A DNA stretch of 5,989 bases from Bacilli bacterium (GCA_017551465.1 JAFZLN010000047.1:1-5989); one strand, 5' to 3'; counted from the stretch's first letter, positions 1 through 5,474 are shown. Notes: a model not told the origin generated them from the sequence alone. Made by a program: numbers and translations.

Positions 1-1064
1 GTTGTCGTCAAGTCTATAACGACTTTCTTTCTATGTGCATTGAATCGTACAGTGCTGATAAGAACTATTCCATTAAGAAATATGATTTAATTAAGCTTCT
101 TCCTGAATATAAGGAAACATTCCCATATTTAAAAGAAGTTGATTCGATTGCATTACAACAAACTGTGTTTCGCTTATATGACGCTTACATGCGTTTTTTC
201 AGACATAATGCAGAATTCCCAAAATTTAAAAAGAAAAAGAATGATTATGGTTATACGACCATGAATATAACTAACTCTATTCGTTTCACTAGTGATGATA
301 TCCAAATCCCAAAATTAGGAAGAGTCAAAGTTAAGCTTCATCGCCATTTACCAGAATCATTTAAATTCACCATGGTCAGTGTTTCTCGTTCAGGCAAATA
401 TTACTATGTTTCTTTATTAGGAGAAGAAGAATACTTTGACTATGGAGAATACATCAAAGAGAAACTTGACCCAAATAATTCAATTGGATTAGATTTTTCT
501 TTATCTCATCTCTTCGTTGATAGTAATGGTAATCACTTAGATATGCCGACTTATTATCAAGACTCTCTAACTAAATTAGCAAAAGAACAAAGAAAGCTTT
601 CTCACATGACGAAAGATTCAACTCATTATCAAAAGCAATTGTTGAGAATAAAGAATCTCCATGAACACATTGCTAATCAAAGAAAAGACTTTCTTCATAA
701 AGTAAGTAGAAAACTTGCTAATACTTATGATTATGTTTTTGTGGAAGATTTAGATTTAAAAGAGATGAGTGAAAGAAGAGATAAGTTAAAACTAGGCATT
801 TCTATATTTGACTTAGGATATGGGACTTTTCTTAATTACCTATCCTATAAGCTAAAGTGGCTAAATAAGAAATTAATCAAAGTTGATAGATATTTTCCTA
901 GTAGTCAGCTTTGTTCATGCTGTAATTATCGAAAAAGCGATTTAATGCTTAATCAAAGGAGTTGGGTTTGTCCCATTTGTGGCTTTAAGCATGACCGCGA
1001 CTATAATGCAGCGATTAACATCAAAAAAGAAGGAATAAGAATAGTCCTTAATCCATCTAATTAA
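1..1064 (+). CDS. tnpB: TnpB, RNA-guided RuvC-like endonuclease of an IS200/IS605- or IS607-type element (5' end outside window)
   Basis: TnpB proteins are transposon-encoded nucleases that use an omegaRNA made from the element's right end to cut DNA next to a TAM; they help the element persist. The reading frame is open to the left edge: the codons before the ATG at 33 read CRQVYNDFLS, which matches the conserved CRxVYN-F-L segment near the TnpB N-terminus. The ATG at 33 is therefore internal, and about 25 residues are probably missing. Counting from that ATG, RuvC-I is GLDFS (D154), RuvC-II is FVEDLDL (E238), the zinc ribbon is CSCC at 294-297 plus CPIC at 313-316, and RuvC-III is DRDYNAA (D323). 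All three catalytic acids and both CxxC pairs are present, so the protein could be active. The C-terminus is short, ending soon after RuvC-III. No tnpA is visible; it could lie to the left or be absent. The gene looks more AT-rich than its neighbours, as expected for an acquired element. Confidence 0.95.
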   Translation, partial: CRQVYNDFLSMCIESYSADKNYSIKKYDLIKLLPEYKETFPYLKEVDSIALQQTVFRLYDAYMRFFRHNAEFPKFKKKKNDYGYTTMNITNSIRFTSDDIQIPKLGRVKVKLHRHLPESFKFTMVSVSRSGKYYYVSLLGEEEYFDYGEYIKEKLDPNNSIGLDFSLSHLFVDSNGNHLDMPTYYQDSLTKLAKEQRKLSHMTKDSTHYQKQLLRIKNLHEHIANQRKDFLHKVSRKLANTYDYVFVEDLDLKEMSERRDKLKLGISIFDLGYGTFLNYLSYKLKWLNKKLIKVDRYFPSSQLCSCCNYRKSDLMLNQRSWVCPICGFKHDRDYNAAINIKKEGIRIVLNPSN

Positions 1065-1200
1065 TCTCAATCTAATTAAGTTCGGATATCTTATAACAAA
1101 ATATCCTTAACCGAGGGACTCTCGGGGATAGCCCATTGATACTGAATTCATTAGAGTTCTTGAGTGGGAAGCCCCCATCTTCTATAAGTGGGGATGTCAC
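1045..1200 (+). ncRNA. Putative omegaRNA (reRNA) scaffold at the right end of the tnpB element
   Basis: In TnpB elements the guide RNA scaffold spans the 3' end of tnpB and the right-end UTR and stops at the element boundary. Here the 136 bases after the tnpB stop form a chain of hairpins that can be read by eye: GGATAT 1084-1089 with ATATCC 1101-1106; CCGAG 1111-1115 with CTCGG 1121-1125; GAATTC 1144-1149 with GAGTTC 1154-1159 (one G-U pair, loop ATTA); and CCCCA 1173-1177 with TGGGG 1189-1193. CCCA 1132-1135 can also pair with TGGG 1165-1168 around the third stem. The 5' boundary is not visible; I placed it just inside the tnpB 3' end by analogy. That an RNA of this kind exists is family knowledge; the fold is seen directly; the exact ends are inferred. 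Confidence 0.7.
1173..1193 (+). repeat. Right-end subterminal hairpin of the tnpB element
   Basis: CCCCA (1173-1177) pairs with TGGGG (1189-1193) and CTT (1179-1181) with AAG (1186-1188), leaving the tetraloop CTAT and one unpaired T at 1178. In DNA this is the kind of imperfect hairpin recognised by Y1 transposases; in RNA it would be the last stem of the omegaRNA before the guide. The unpaired base is typical of such hairpins, which are often recognised through a bulge. Confidence 0.7.
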
Positions 1201-1220
1201 TCATAAGTTAAGATTACACG
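1201..1220 (+). other. Candidate guide segment flanking the element's right end
   Basis: If the element ends with TCAC at 1200, the first roughly 16-20 host bases after it (beginning TCATAAGTTAAG) would be the guide part of the mature omegaRNA. In characterised TnpB systems this guide matches the empty donor site, so the nuclease cuts copies of the locus that lack the element. The length is inferred from the family; nothing in the bases themselves marks the 3' end. The rest of 1221-1275 shows no gene, tRNA or convincing structure. Confidence 0.4.
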
Positions 1221-1274
1221 CTATCTTTTTGCGTTTCATGGCTCTAGATGGCTAAATGAAGGTAATTAGGCATA

Positions 1275-1304
1275 ATAAAAACACTCTTATGAGTGTTATT
1301 ATTT
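1275..1304. terminator. Bidirectional intrinsic terminator between tnpB element and yneF
   Basis: AACACTC (1280-1286) pairs with GAGTGTT (1291-1297) across the loop TTAT. On the minus strand the stem is followed by a T-rich run (TTTTTATTAT) and sits just beyond the yneF stop codon, so it should end the efp-yneF transcript. On the plus strand the stem is followed by ATTATTTTTAC, so it may also stop transcripts leaving the tnpB/omegaRNA unit. Flanking ATAAT/ATTAT bases can lengthen the stem past three unpaired As. Confidence 0.75.
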
Positions 1305-1517
1305 TTACTTTTGATTCATGTTTCTCATGATTTCACGAATTTGTTTTTCGCTTGGGGTACGACCCATGCTTCTAAACATCGCGCGAATCATCTTTTCATT
1401 AACAGGTGGGTTTTCTCTAAGTTGCTTTTGGAAGATGTAACGGGTAATAAAGAAACCCGCGATACCACCAACAATTAGAGCGCCTAATGCTAATAATAAC
1501 GCTTGCCAAATTTCCAT
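1305..1517 (-). CDS. yneF: YneF/UPF0154 family small membrane protein
   Basis: This 70-residue protein has one N-terminal transmembrane helix (about residues 5-27, rich in Leu, Ala, Ile and Gly) followed by a basic, Met- and Arg-rich cytoplasmic tail. The tail carries the family signature: ENPPVNEKM, then RSMGRTPSEKQI, then MRNMNQ, closely matching Bacillus YneF and other UPF0154 proteins in length and layout. The function of the family is unknown; it is common in Bacilli and Mollicutes. The ATG at 1515-1517 is preceded by TAGTAGGT, whose AGG lies 8 bases upstream and overlaps the tandem TAG TAG stops of efp. yneF is therefore probably translated from the efp message, and a hairpin terminator follows its TAA at once. 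Confidence 0.88.
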   Translation of the reverse strand: MEIWQALLLALGALIVGGIAGFFITRYIFQKQLRENPPVNEKMIRAMFRSMGRTPSEKQIREIMRNMNQK

Positions 1518-1529
1518 TTGGGTTACCTA

Positions 1530-2087
1530 CTAGGCTCTGCCGTCGTATTCGCCGTTATCTGTGCGAACTAAGACTTCTTCGCCTTCTTCAATGAATAATG
1601 GGACTCTGACCACTAAACCTGTTTCTAAAGTAGCTGGTTTTGTTGGTTTGTTGACTGTGTCACCTCTAACACCTGGATCACATTGTGTAATCTTTAAAGT
1701 GACTTTAGCTGGTAAGTTAACACCAAGGATTTCACCGTCATAGGAAGTGATTTCCACGACTTCGTCGCCTTTTAAGAATTGTTTTTCCCATTGGAGACGT
1801 TCTGCTGGGATTTCAACTTGTTCGTAAGTTTCTTGATCCATGAAGACGAAGAAATCACCTGTATCATAGAGATATTGCATTTGTCTCTTGTCTAAACGAA
1901 CGTTTTCAACCATGTAACCAGAGTTACGAGCTAATTCATTAATTGTGCCTGTACGGACGTTTTTAACTTTGACCTTAGCGACCATTTTTCTCATCGCTGT
2001 CTTATTTAATAAGATATCTAAAACTTGGTATAAATTGTTTTCATCGATGAAATAGTTGCCTGGTCTTAATTCTGTAACATTTACCAT
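1530..2087 (-). CDS. efp: Elongation factor P
   Basis: EF-P binds the ribosome between the P and E sites and rescues stalling at polyproline stretches. The 185-residue protein has the usual three beta-barrel domains: a KOW-like N-domain (about 1-62, with the KVKNVRTG block), an OB domain (about 64-126, with YMVENVRLDKRQMQYLY) and a C-terminal OB domain (about 128-185). The last holds the signature GDTVNKPTKPATLETG and the ending GEYDGRA. The ATG at 2085-2087 is chosen because AAAGGA at 2100-2105 serves it; a longer in-frame TTG start at 2108 would put that site inside the coding region and add seven residues the family lacks. The domain I loop reads NKTAMRK (28-34) where Bacillus and E. coli have a PGKG motif with a modified lysine; Mollicutes EF-Ps, as I recall them, look similar. 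The gene ends with tandem TAG TAG and leads into yneF. Confidence 0.95.
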   Translation of the reverse strand: MVNVTELRPGNYFIDENNLYQVLDILLNKTAMRKMVAKVKVKNVRTGTINELARNSGYMVENVRLDKRQMQYLYDTGDFFVFMDQETYEQVEIPAERLQWEKQFLKGDEVVEITSYDGEILGVNLPAKVTLKITQCDPGVRGDTVNKPTKPATLETGLVVRVPLFIEEGEEVLVRTDNGEYDGRA

Positions 2088-2099
2088 AAAATTTATAAT

Positions 2100-2105
2100 T
2101 CCTTT
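2100..2105 (-). promoter_or_regulatory. Ribosome binding site deciding the efp start
   Basis: AAAGGA on the minus strand lies 12 bases before the ATG at 2087, slightly long but usable. It lies inside the extension that would result from the upstream TTG at 2108, so it favours the shorter EF-P. Confidence 0.65.
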
Positions 2106-2122
2106 CAATAAATTCCTTGAAT

Positions 2123-2150
2123 ATTATATCAAATATTCATTATTTGACAA
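2123..2150 (-). promoter_or_regulatory. Sigma-A type promoter of efp-yneF
   Basis: On the minus strand TTGTCA (2150-2145, five of six matches to TTGACA) is followed after 16 bases by a perfect TATAAT (2128-2123). Transcription would start near 2116, giving a leader of about 30 bases that contains the AAAGGA site. The -35 box lies within the last codons (F-V-K) of the upstream MBL gene, so efp has its own promoter although it follows that gene by only about 50 bases. Confidence 0.75.
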
Positions 2151-2772
2151 ATGGATTTACTCTTCTCTCTATTTCTAGAGTAGAAGATGGACCGTGTCCT
2201 CCATAGATTTTAGTGGCGTTTGGGAGCGCTAAAACTTTGGCCATAGAGTTGCCTAATTCTTTAGGCATAGCGGATGGTAAATCGCTGCGGCCAACGCTAT
2301 GCATAATGATAAAATCACCTGTGAAAAGGATGCCGCTTTCTTTGAGATAAAAGCACACCGAACCAGCGGTATGATAAGGAACCGCGATTACCTTAATATC
2401 TTCATTTAATAAATGAAGAACTTCGTTATCCGCTAAGGTATTGGCTTTACTTTTAATAGTGACATTTTCCCCTAAAAAGAATGAACAATTTGCGTATGTA
2501 TCGCTAAGCTTATCTTCGTCATCAAAGCCGATATATAAAGGTGCGTTAAATTCGTTAACGAGAGTGTCCACTCCACGCATATGGTCGACATGACCGTGCG
2601 TAAGTAAAACAGCCTTTAAGTTAAGTTCATTTTTCTTAATATAATTAACGATTCCTGGATATTCTTTAGCGGGATCAATGACCACGCAGTTATTATCAGA
2701 GTCAATCAAAAGATACGTATTAGCGTATAATTCATCTACTCCTTCAAATATAAAGGGAACTACTTTAATCAT
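2140..2772 (-). CDS. MBL-fold metal-dependent hydrolase, YqgX/glyoxalase II-like
   Basis: This is a 210-residue metallo-beta-lactamase-fold protein of the short glyoxalase II-like (YqgX) group, expected to bind two metal ions in the cytoplasm and hydrolyse a thioester or similar small substrate. The true substrate is not known. Motifs in order: THGHVDH (H59, H61, D63, H64), YHTAGS (H134), FTGD (D153), GRSDLP, and YGGHGPSSTLE (H193), with a family-typical NPFVK end. All seven metal ligands are present. It lacks the C-terminal domain of true hydroxyacylglutathione hydrolases, and Firmicutes usually lack glutathione. The ATG at 2770-2772 is the likely start; a GTG two codons earlier is possible. 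Neither has a visible Shine-Dalgarno sequence, and the start lies directly after the T-run of the rpmG terminator, so expression probably depends on read-through or another initiation mode. Confidence 0.9.
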   Translation of the reverse strand: MIKVVPFIFEGVDELYANTYLLIDSDNNCVVIDPAKEYPGIVNYIKKNELNLKAVLLTHGHVDHMRGVDTLVNEFNAPLYIGFDDEDKLSDTYANCSFFLGENVTIKSKANTLADNEVLHLLNEDIKVIAVPYHTAGSVCFYLKESGILFTGDFIIMHSVGRSDLPSAMPKELGNSMAKVLALPNATKIYGGHGPSSTLEIERRVNPFVK

Positions 2773-2794
2773 AGGCACAAAAAAATAGGCACAA
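2771..2794 (-). repeat. 10-base direct repeat joining terminator and MBL start codon
   Basis: On the plus strand ATAGGCACAA occurs at 2771-2780 and again at 2785-2794, with four As between. On the transcribed minus strand this places TTGTGCCTAT once in the loop and 3' arm of the rpmG terminator and once over the MBL start, where its last bases are part of the ATG. The single ATAGGC arm at 2800-2795 could pair with either copy. Confidence 0.75.
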
Positions 2795-2801
2795 GCCTAT
2801 T
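2779..2801 (-). terminator. Intrinsic terminator after rpmG
   Basis: On the minus strand AATAGGC (2801-2795) pairs with GCCTATT (2790-2784) across the loop TTGT and is followed by a run of Ts down to 2779. The stem begins inside the rpmG stop codon and the T-run ends a few bases before the MBL start, so the whole gap between the two genes is terminator. Confidence 0.8.
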
Positions 2802-2967
2802 ATTTCTTTTTCTCACGATGGAGAGTAACTTTTTTGCAACGTGGGCAATATTTCTTCAATTCTAAACGATCAGCGTGTTTCTTTTTATTTTTAGAAGTGA
2901 GGTAATTTTCCTCGCCACATTCTGTGCATTTAAGTGTTAATGAGATTCTATCATCTTTGCTTGCCAT
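2800..2967 (-). CDS. rpmG: Large ribosomal subunit protein bL33, zinc-binding (C+) form
   Basis: bL33 is a small basic protein of the 50S subunit near the E site. The 55-residue product has the family pattern in full: RISLTLKCTEC, NYLTSKNKK, then ADRLELKKYCPRC. The four cysteines (C14, C17, C41, C44) form the zinc-binding pair of CxxC motifs, so this is the C+ form; many Bacilli also carry a zinc-free paralogue for zinc shortage, not seen here. The ATG at 2965-2967 is fixed by AAGGAG at 2976-2981, eight bases upstream; the frame stays open to a TTG at 3024, but that extension has no family counterpart. A terminator follows immediately, suggesting a mainly single-gene transcript. Confidence 0.96.
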   Translation of the reverse strand: MASKDDRISLTLKCTECGEENYLTSKNKKKHADRLELKKYCPRCKKVTLHREKKK

Positions 2968-2975
2968 TTGATTTT

Positions 2976-2981
2976 CTCCTT
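2976..2981 (-). promoter_or_regulatory. Ribosome binding site of rpmG
   Basis: A consensus AAGGAG on the minus strand, eight bases before the ATG at 2967. It settles the start against the upstream in-frame TTG. Confidence 0.85.
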
Positions 2982-2996
2982 CAAAGTCGCTTAAAT

Positions 2997-3024
2997 ATCT
3001 TACCACAGGTAAAATATAATGCAA
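2997..3024 (-). promoter_or_regulatory. Candidate rpmG promoter with extended -10
   Basis: On the minus strand TTGCAT (3024-3019) is followed after 16 bases by TAAGAT (3002-2997), preceded by TGG as an extended -10. It would give a leader of about 20 bases carrying the AAGGAG site. Both boxes match consensus at only four of six positions, and AT-rich alternatives lie nearby. Confidence 0.4.
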
Positions 3025-3050
3025 ATATATTTTTTATTTATAAACTAGGT

Positions 3051-3056
3051 TATAAT
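3051..3056 (+). promoter_or_regulatory. -10 box of a candidate ispG promoter, very close to the start codon
   Basis: A perfect TATAAT ends only eight bases before the ispG ATG at 3065. No good -35 is seen 16-18 bases upstream, where the sequence is T-rich. Another -10-like TATAAA lies at 3039-3044. Either would give a 5' leader of about 14 bases or less. Confidence 0.45.
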
Positions 3057-3064
3057 ACTGGCAT

Positions 3065-4114
3065 ATGAAACGAACAGAAACTAGACAAGCAAAGATTGGT
3101 CGTATCACCATTGGTGGTCAGAACAAAGTTTTAATCCAATCTATGTGCAAACATAAGACTTCTCACGTTGAGGAAGTCGTTAAAGAAATTAACGAATGCG
3201 CGAAATTAGGCGCAGACATGATGAGAGTCTCGATCTTAGATGAAGAAGACGCTCAAGCTATTAAAGAAATCAAAAAGCAAATCAAAATCCCATTAATCGC
3301 TGATATCCATTTCAATGGTGATTTCGCTATTCAGGCGATTAAAAATGGTGTCGATAAGATTAGACTTAATCCTGGCAACATCAATGATGAAACTAAAATT
3401 AAAGAAATCGTTGAACTCGCCAAGAAAAAACACGTGGTCATTAGAGTGGGTGCTAACTCAGGTTCAGTCAGTCAAGAATTCGCCGACGCTGATATTCCAT
3501 TAGCTCATAAACTTGTTTTAAGCGTGAAGAAACATATCGAAATCTTAGAGAAGTATGATTTCCATGATATTGTTGTCTCTTTAAAGGCTAGTAACATTAA
3601 AGAAACAATCAAAGCGTATGAACTCGCTAGTGAACTATTCCCATATCCATTACATATTGGTATTACAGAAGCCGGTCCATATGATTTATCAGTGATTAGA
3701 AGCACCGCTGGTTTAGCGCCTCTTCTTTTAGAAGGAGTGGGGGATACGATTCGAATTTCCATTACTGGCGATGCCCAATCCGAAGTCATTGCCGCGAAAC
3801 GTTTACTCCATGACTGTGGATTATACGAAAATTATCCTACATTTATTTCTTGTCCAACATGTGGTAGAACCCAAGTCGATATCAAACCATTAGGTGCAAG
3901 AGTGTTTAAATACCTTGAAGACAATAGCATCAAGCTCACAGTGGCTTGCATGGGTTGTATCGTCAACGGCCCAGGCGAAGGTAAGAGCGCGGATATTGGC
4001 ATTGCGGGTGGCAAAGGCCAATACGTCATCTTCAAGAAAGGCGAAGTCATAAAAAAAGTGTCAGAAGCCGAAGCCTATGACGCTTTAATTAAAGAAATTG
4101 ATAGTTTACGCTAG
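3065..4114 (+). CDS. ispG: (E)-4-hydroxy-3-methylbut-2-enyl-diphosphate synthase (flavodoxin-dependent type)
   Basis: IspG (GcpE) is the iron-sulfur enzyme that reductively converts methylerythritol cyclodiphosphate to HMBPP, the penultimate step of the MEP isoprenoid pathway in the cytoplasm. The 349-residue length fits the two-domain bacterial form: a TIM barrel (about 1-250, with GGxNKVLIQSM, ADIHFN, IRLNPGNI and IGITEAG) and a C-terminal iron-sulfur domain. The [4Fe-4S] ligands are C263 and C266 in SCPTCGRT, C298 in CMGC and E305 in NGPGE; an extra cysteine occurs at 295. The start matches clostridial homologues (MKR-T-R...IG). No clear Shine-Dalgarno precedes it; the best is a weak TAGG about 15 bases away. 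It is divergent from rpmG and its end overlaps nfo tail to tail by nine bases, with no terminator between. IspH and the other MEP enzymes are not in the window. Confidence 0.97.
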   Translation: MKRTETRQAKIGRITIGGQNKVLIQSMCKHKTSHVEEVVKEINECAKLGADMMRVSILDEEDAQAIKEIKKQIKIPLIADIHFNGDFAIQAIKNGVDKIRLNPGNINDETKIKEIVELAKKKHVVIRVGANSGSVSQEFADADIPLAHKLVLSVKKHIEILEKYDFHDIVVSLKASNIKETIKAYELASELFPYPLHIGITEAGPYDLSVIRSTAGLAPLLLEGVGDTIRISITGDAQSEVIAAKRLLHDCGLYENYPTFISCPTCGRTQVDIKPLGARVFKYLEDNSIKLTVACMGCIVNGPGEGKSADIGIAGGKGQYVIFKKGEVIKKVSEAEAYDALIKEIDSLR

Positions 4115-4996
4115 ATATTTATCTTTCCAGCCATCAATGAATTTCTCGTCCCTTAACATTCTGATTTCATCAGAGTAAGGGGCTTTTTCATTAATATATG
4201 GAGTTTCAAGAATCTTTGGTACATCTCTTAAGAGTGGATGATTAGCGAGCTTACAAAGAGCCTCGAAGCCAATTTCACCATATCCTAAGTTCTCATGACG
4301 GTCCTTGTGGGCGCCTCTAATGTTCTTAGAATCGTTCACGTGGACCACTAAAAGGCGGTCTAGACCGATGATTCGATCAAACTCGGCTAATAAGTCGTCA
4401 ACTTCGTTTACGTTGTAGCCTGCGTCATGTACGTGGCATGTATCAAGGCAAACGCCTAAACGTTCTGGGTAATGACAGAGATCTAGAATCTTTTTGGCAT
4501 CTTCACAGCCAGTACCGATTTCAGAACCATTGCCCGCCATAGTTTCTATGGCGATGCGTACATCAGTGCCATCTTGTGAGAAGATAGTATCTAAGTTTTC
4601 CACTAAGGTTTGAATGGCTTCTTCAGCGCCTAAGCCTAAATGGTTACCTGGATGAAGAACAAGAATCTTCGCGCCGAAGGCGTAGGTTCTTCTTAATTCA
4701 CTAATTAGTGTTTTATTTGTTAATTCTAAAAGGTCAGGACGGTTCTTATTAGCGGGATTAATAATATAAGGCGCATGAACCACAATCTTGTTCTCATCAA
4801 AACCGTGCTCTTTGAGCAAGGCGCGACCTTCTTCGATTTTTAATTCGTTCAAAGGCTTACGATAAGAGTTTTGTGGCGCGCCAGTATAAAACATGAATGT
4901 TGTAGCATTATAGCTAATCGCTTCTTTAACGCTGCCAAGATAATAATCTGGGCCATTCATAGCAACGTGAGAACCAATTAATAAATCCTTAGCCAT
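4106..4996 (-). CDS. nfo: Endonuclease IV (AP endonuclease, Nfo family)
   Basis: Endonuclease IV cuts DNA 5' of abasic sites and trims 3' blocking groups in base excision repair, using a three-zinc TIM-barrel centre. The 296-residue protein carries all nine expected metal ligands: H74 (VVHAPY), H115 (LHPGNH), E151 (AIETM), D185 and H188 (LDTCH), H219 (VVHVND), D232 and H234 (KDRHENLG) and E264 (ILETP). The segment FMFYTGAPQN at 34-43 is the Gram-positive version of the DNA-binding region. The start ATG at 4994-4996 gives the conserved opening MAKDLLIGSH; an in-frame TTG four codons upstream has no support. The ATG follows the ppiB TAA after one base, and the weak ribosome site (GAGAA) lies in the last ppiB codons, so translation is probably coupled. 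The 3' end overlaps ispG by nine bases. Confidence 0.96.
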   Translation of the reverse strand: MAKDLLIGSHVAMNGPDYYLGSVKEAISYNATTFMFYTGAPQNSYRKPLNELKIEEGRALLKEHGFDENKIVVHAPYIINPANKNRPDLLELTNKTLISELRRTYAFGAKILVLHPGNHLGLGAEEAIQTLVENLDTIFSQDGTDVRIAIETMAGNGSEIGTGCEDAKKILDLCHYPERLGVCLDTCHVHDAGYNVNEVDDLLAEFDRIIGLDRLLVVHVNDSKNIRGAHKDRHENLGYGEIGFEALCKLANHPLLRDVPKILETPYINEKAPYSDEIRMLRDEKFIDGWKDKYLA

Positions 4997-4997
4997 A

Positions 4998-5474
4998 TTA
5001 TTTCTCAATTCTAATATCTTTAATGACGACAGCCTCTAATGGTCTATCGTTTGGGCTTGTTCTCACTGACGCAATAGCGTCAACGACTTCGATGCCTTTG
5101 GTAACTTGACCAAAAGCGGCGTATTGGCCATCTAAGAACTCGCCATCCTTATGCATAATAAAGAATTGGCTACCAGCGGAGTTTGGATCCATAGCCCTAG
5201 CCATGGAAATCACGCCACGCTTATGGCTGATTGGGTTGTTAACACCGTTTGCGGCAAATTCACCTTTAATGCAATAGCCAGGACCGCCTGTGCCGTTGCC
5301 CTTAGGGCATCCGCCTTGAATCATGAAGCCTTTAATGACACGGTGAAAGGTTAATCCCTTGTAGAATCCCTTGTCTGCGAGCTTCACGAAATTATCGACG
5401 GTGATAGGCGCATGATTTCTATCTAATTCGACTTCAATAACGCCATATTTGTTAATTTCAATGATTGCTTTCAT
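4998..5474 (-). CDS. ppiB: Peptidyl-prolyl cis-trans isomerase, cyclophilin type
   Basis: This single-domain cytoplasmic cyclophilin of 158 residues catalyses cis-trans isomerisation of X-Pro bonds and assists folding. It has no signal peptide. Active-site motifs are clear: FHRVI with the catalytic R45, FMIQGG with F50, M51 and Q53, MARA at 91-94, GSQFFI with Q103 and F105, and FLDGQYAAFG. The tryptophan that contacts cyclosporin in human CypA is F113 here and the H126 equivalent is Y118, as in many bacterial enzymes that bind the drug weakly. The ATG at 5472-5474 has AGGAG at 5486-5490, eleven bases upstream. It lies between the NIF3-family gene (49-base gap) and nfo (one-base gap), forming a likely three-gene operon. 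Confidence 0.95.
   Translation of the reverse strand: MKAIIEINKYGVIEVELDRNHAPITVDNFVKLADKGFYKGLTFHRVIKGFMIQGGCPKGNGTGGPGYCIKGEFAANGVNNPISHKRGVISMARAMDPNSAGSQFFIMHKDGEFLDGQYAAFGQVTKGIEVVDAIASVRTSPNDRPLEAVVIKDIRIEK

Larger units (their letters stand above)
1..1200 (+). mobile_element. Right portion of an IS200/IS605- or IS607-like element, left end outside window
   Basis: The element comprises tnpB and its downstream structured tail. The proposed right terminus is TCAC at 1197-1200, four bases after a GC-rich hairpin (1173-1193). A hairpin set just inside a short TCAN terminus is the usual right-end design of the IS200/IS605 group, whose transposase acts on single-stranded DNA and leaves no target duplication. 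The sequence beyond 1200 loses this structure. Family assignment between IS605 and IS607 cannot be made without the left end or the transposase gene. Confidence 0.7.

Noticed and set aside
33..35. ATG as the tnpB start
   Set aside because: The frame is open to the left edge and the ten codons before it encode the conserved CRxVYN segment, so this methionine is internal.
1065..1200. CRISPR array or similar repeat array beside the nuclease gene
   Set aside because: No repeated units with regular spacing occur; the structure is a series of different hairpins as in an omegaRNA.
1205..1275. tRNA, riboswitch or gene remnant between the element and the terminator
   Set aside because: No T-loop motif, cloverleaf or conserved aptamer is seen; only short chance complementarities such as TCTAGA at 1243-1248.
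1293..1478. Open frame on the plus strand across yneF
   Set aside because: It lies antisense to a recognised family member, has no ribosome site or family motif, and overlaps the terminator.
2968..3024. N-terminal extension of bL33 from a TTG
   Set aside because: A consensus AAGGAG lies eight bases before the ATG at 2967 and the extension has no counterpart in the family.
3505..4050. Open frames on the minus strand inside ispG
   Set aside because: They mirror the codon pattern of ispG, have no recognisable motifs and no ribosome sites.
5151..5354. Open frame on the plus strand inside ppiB
   Set aside because: It is antisense to a strongly conserved cyclophilin core and shows no independent coding signals.
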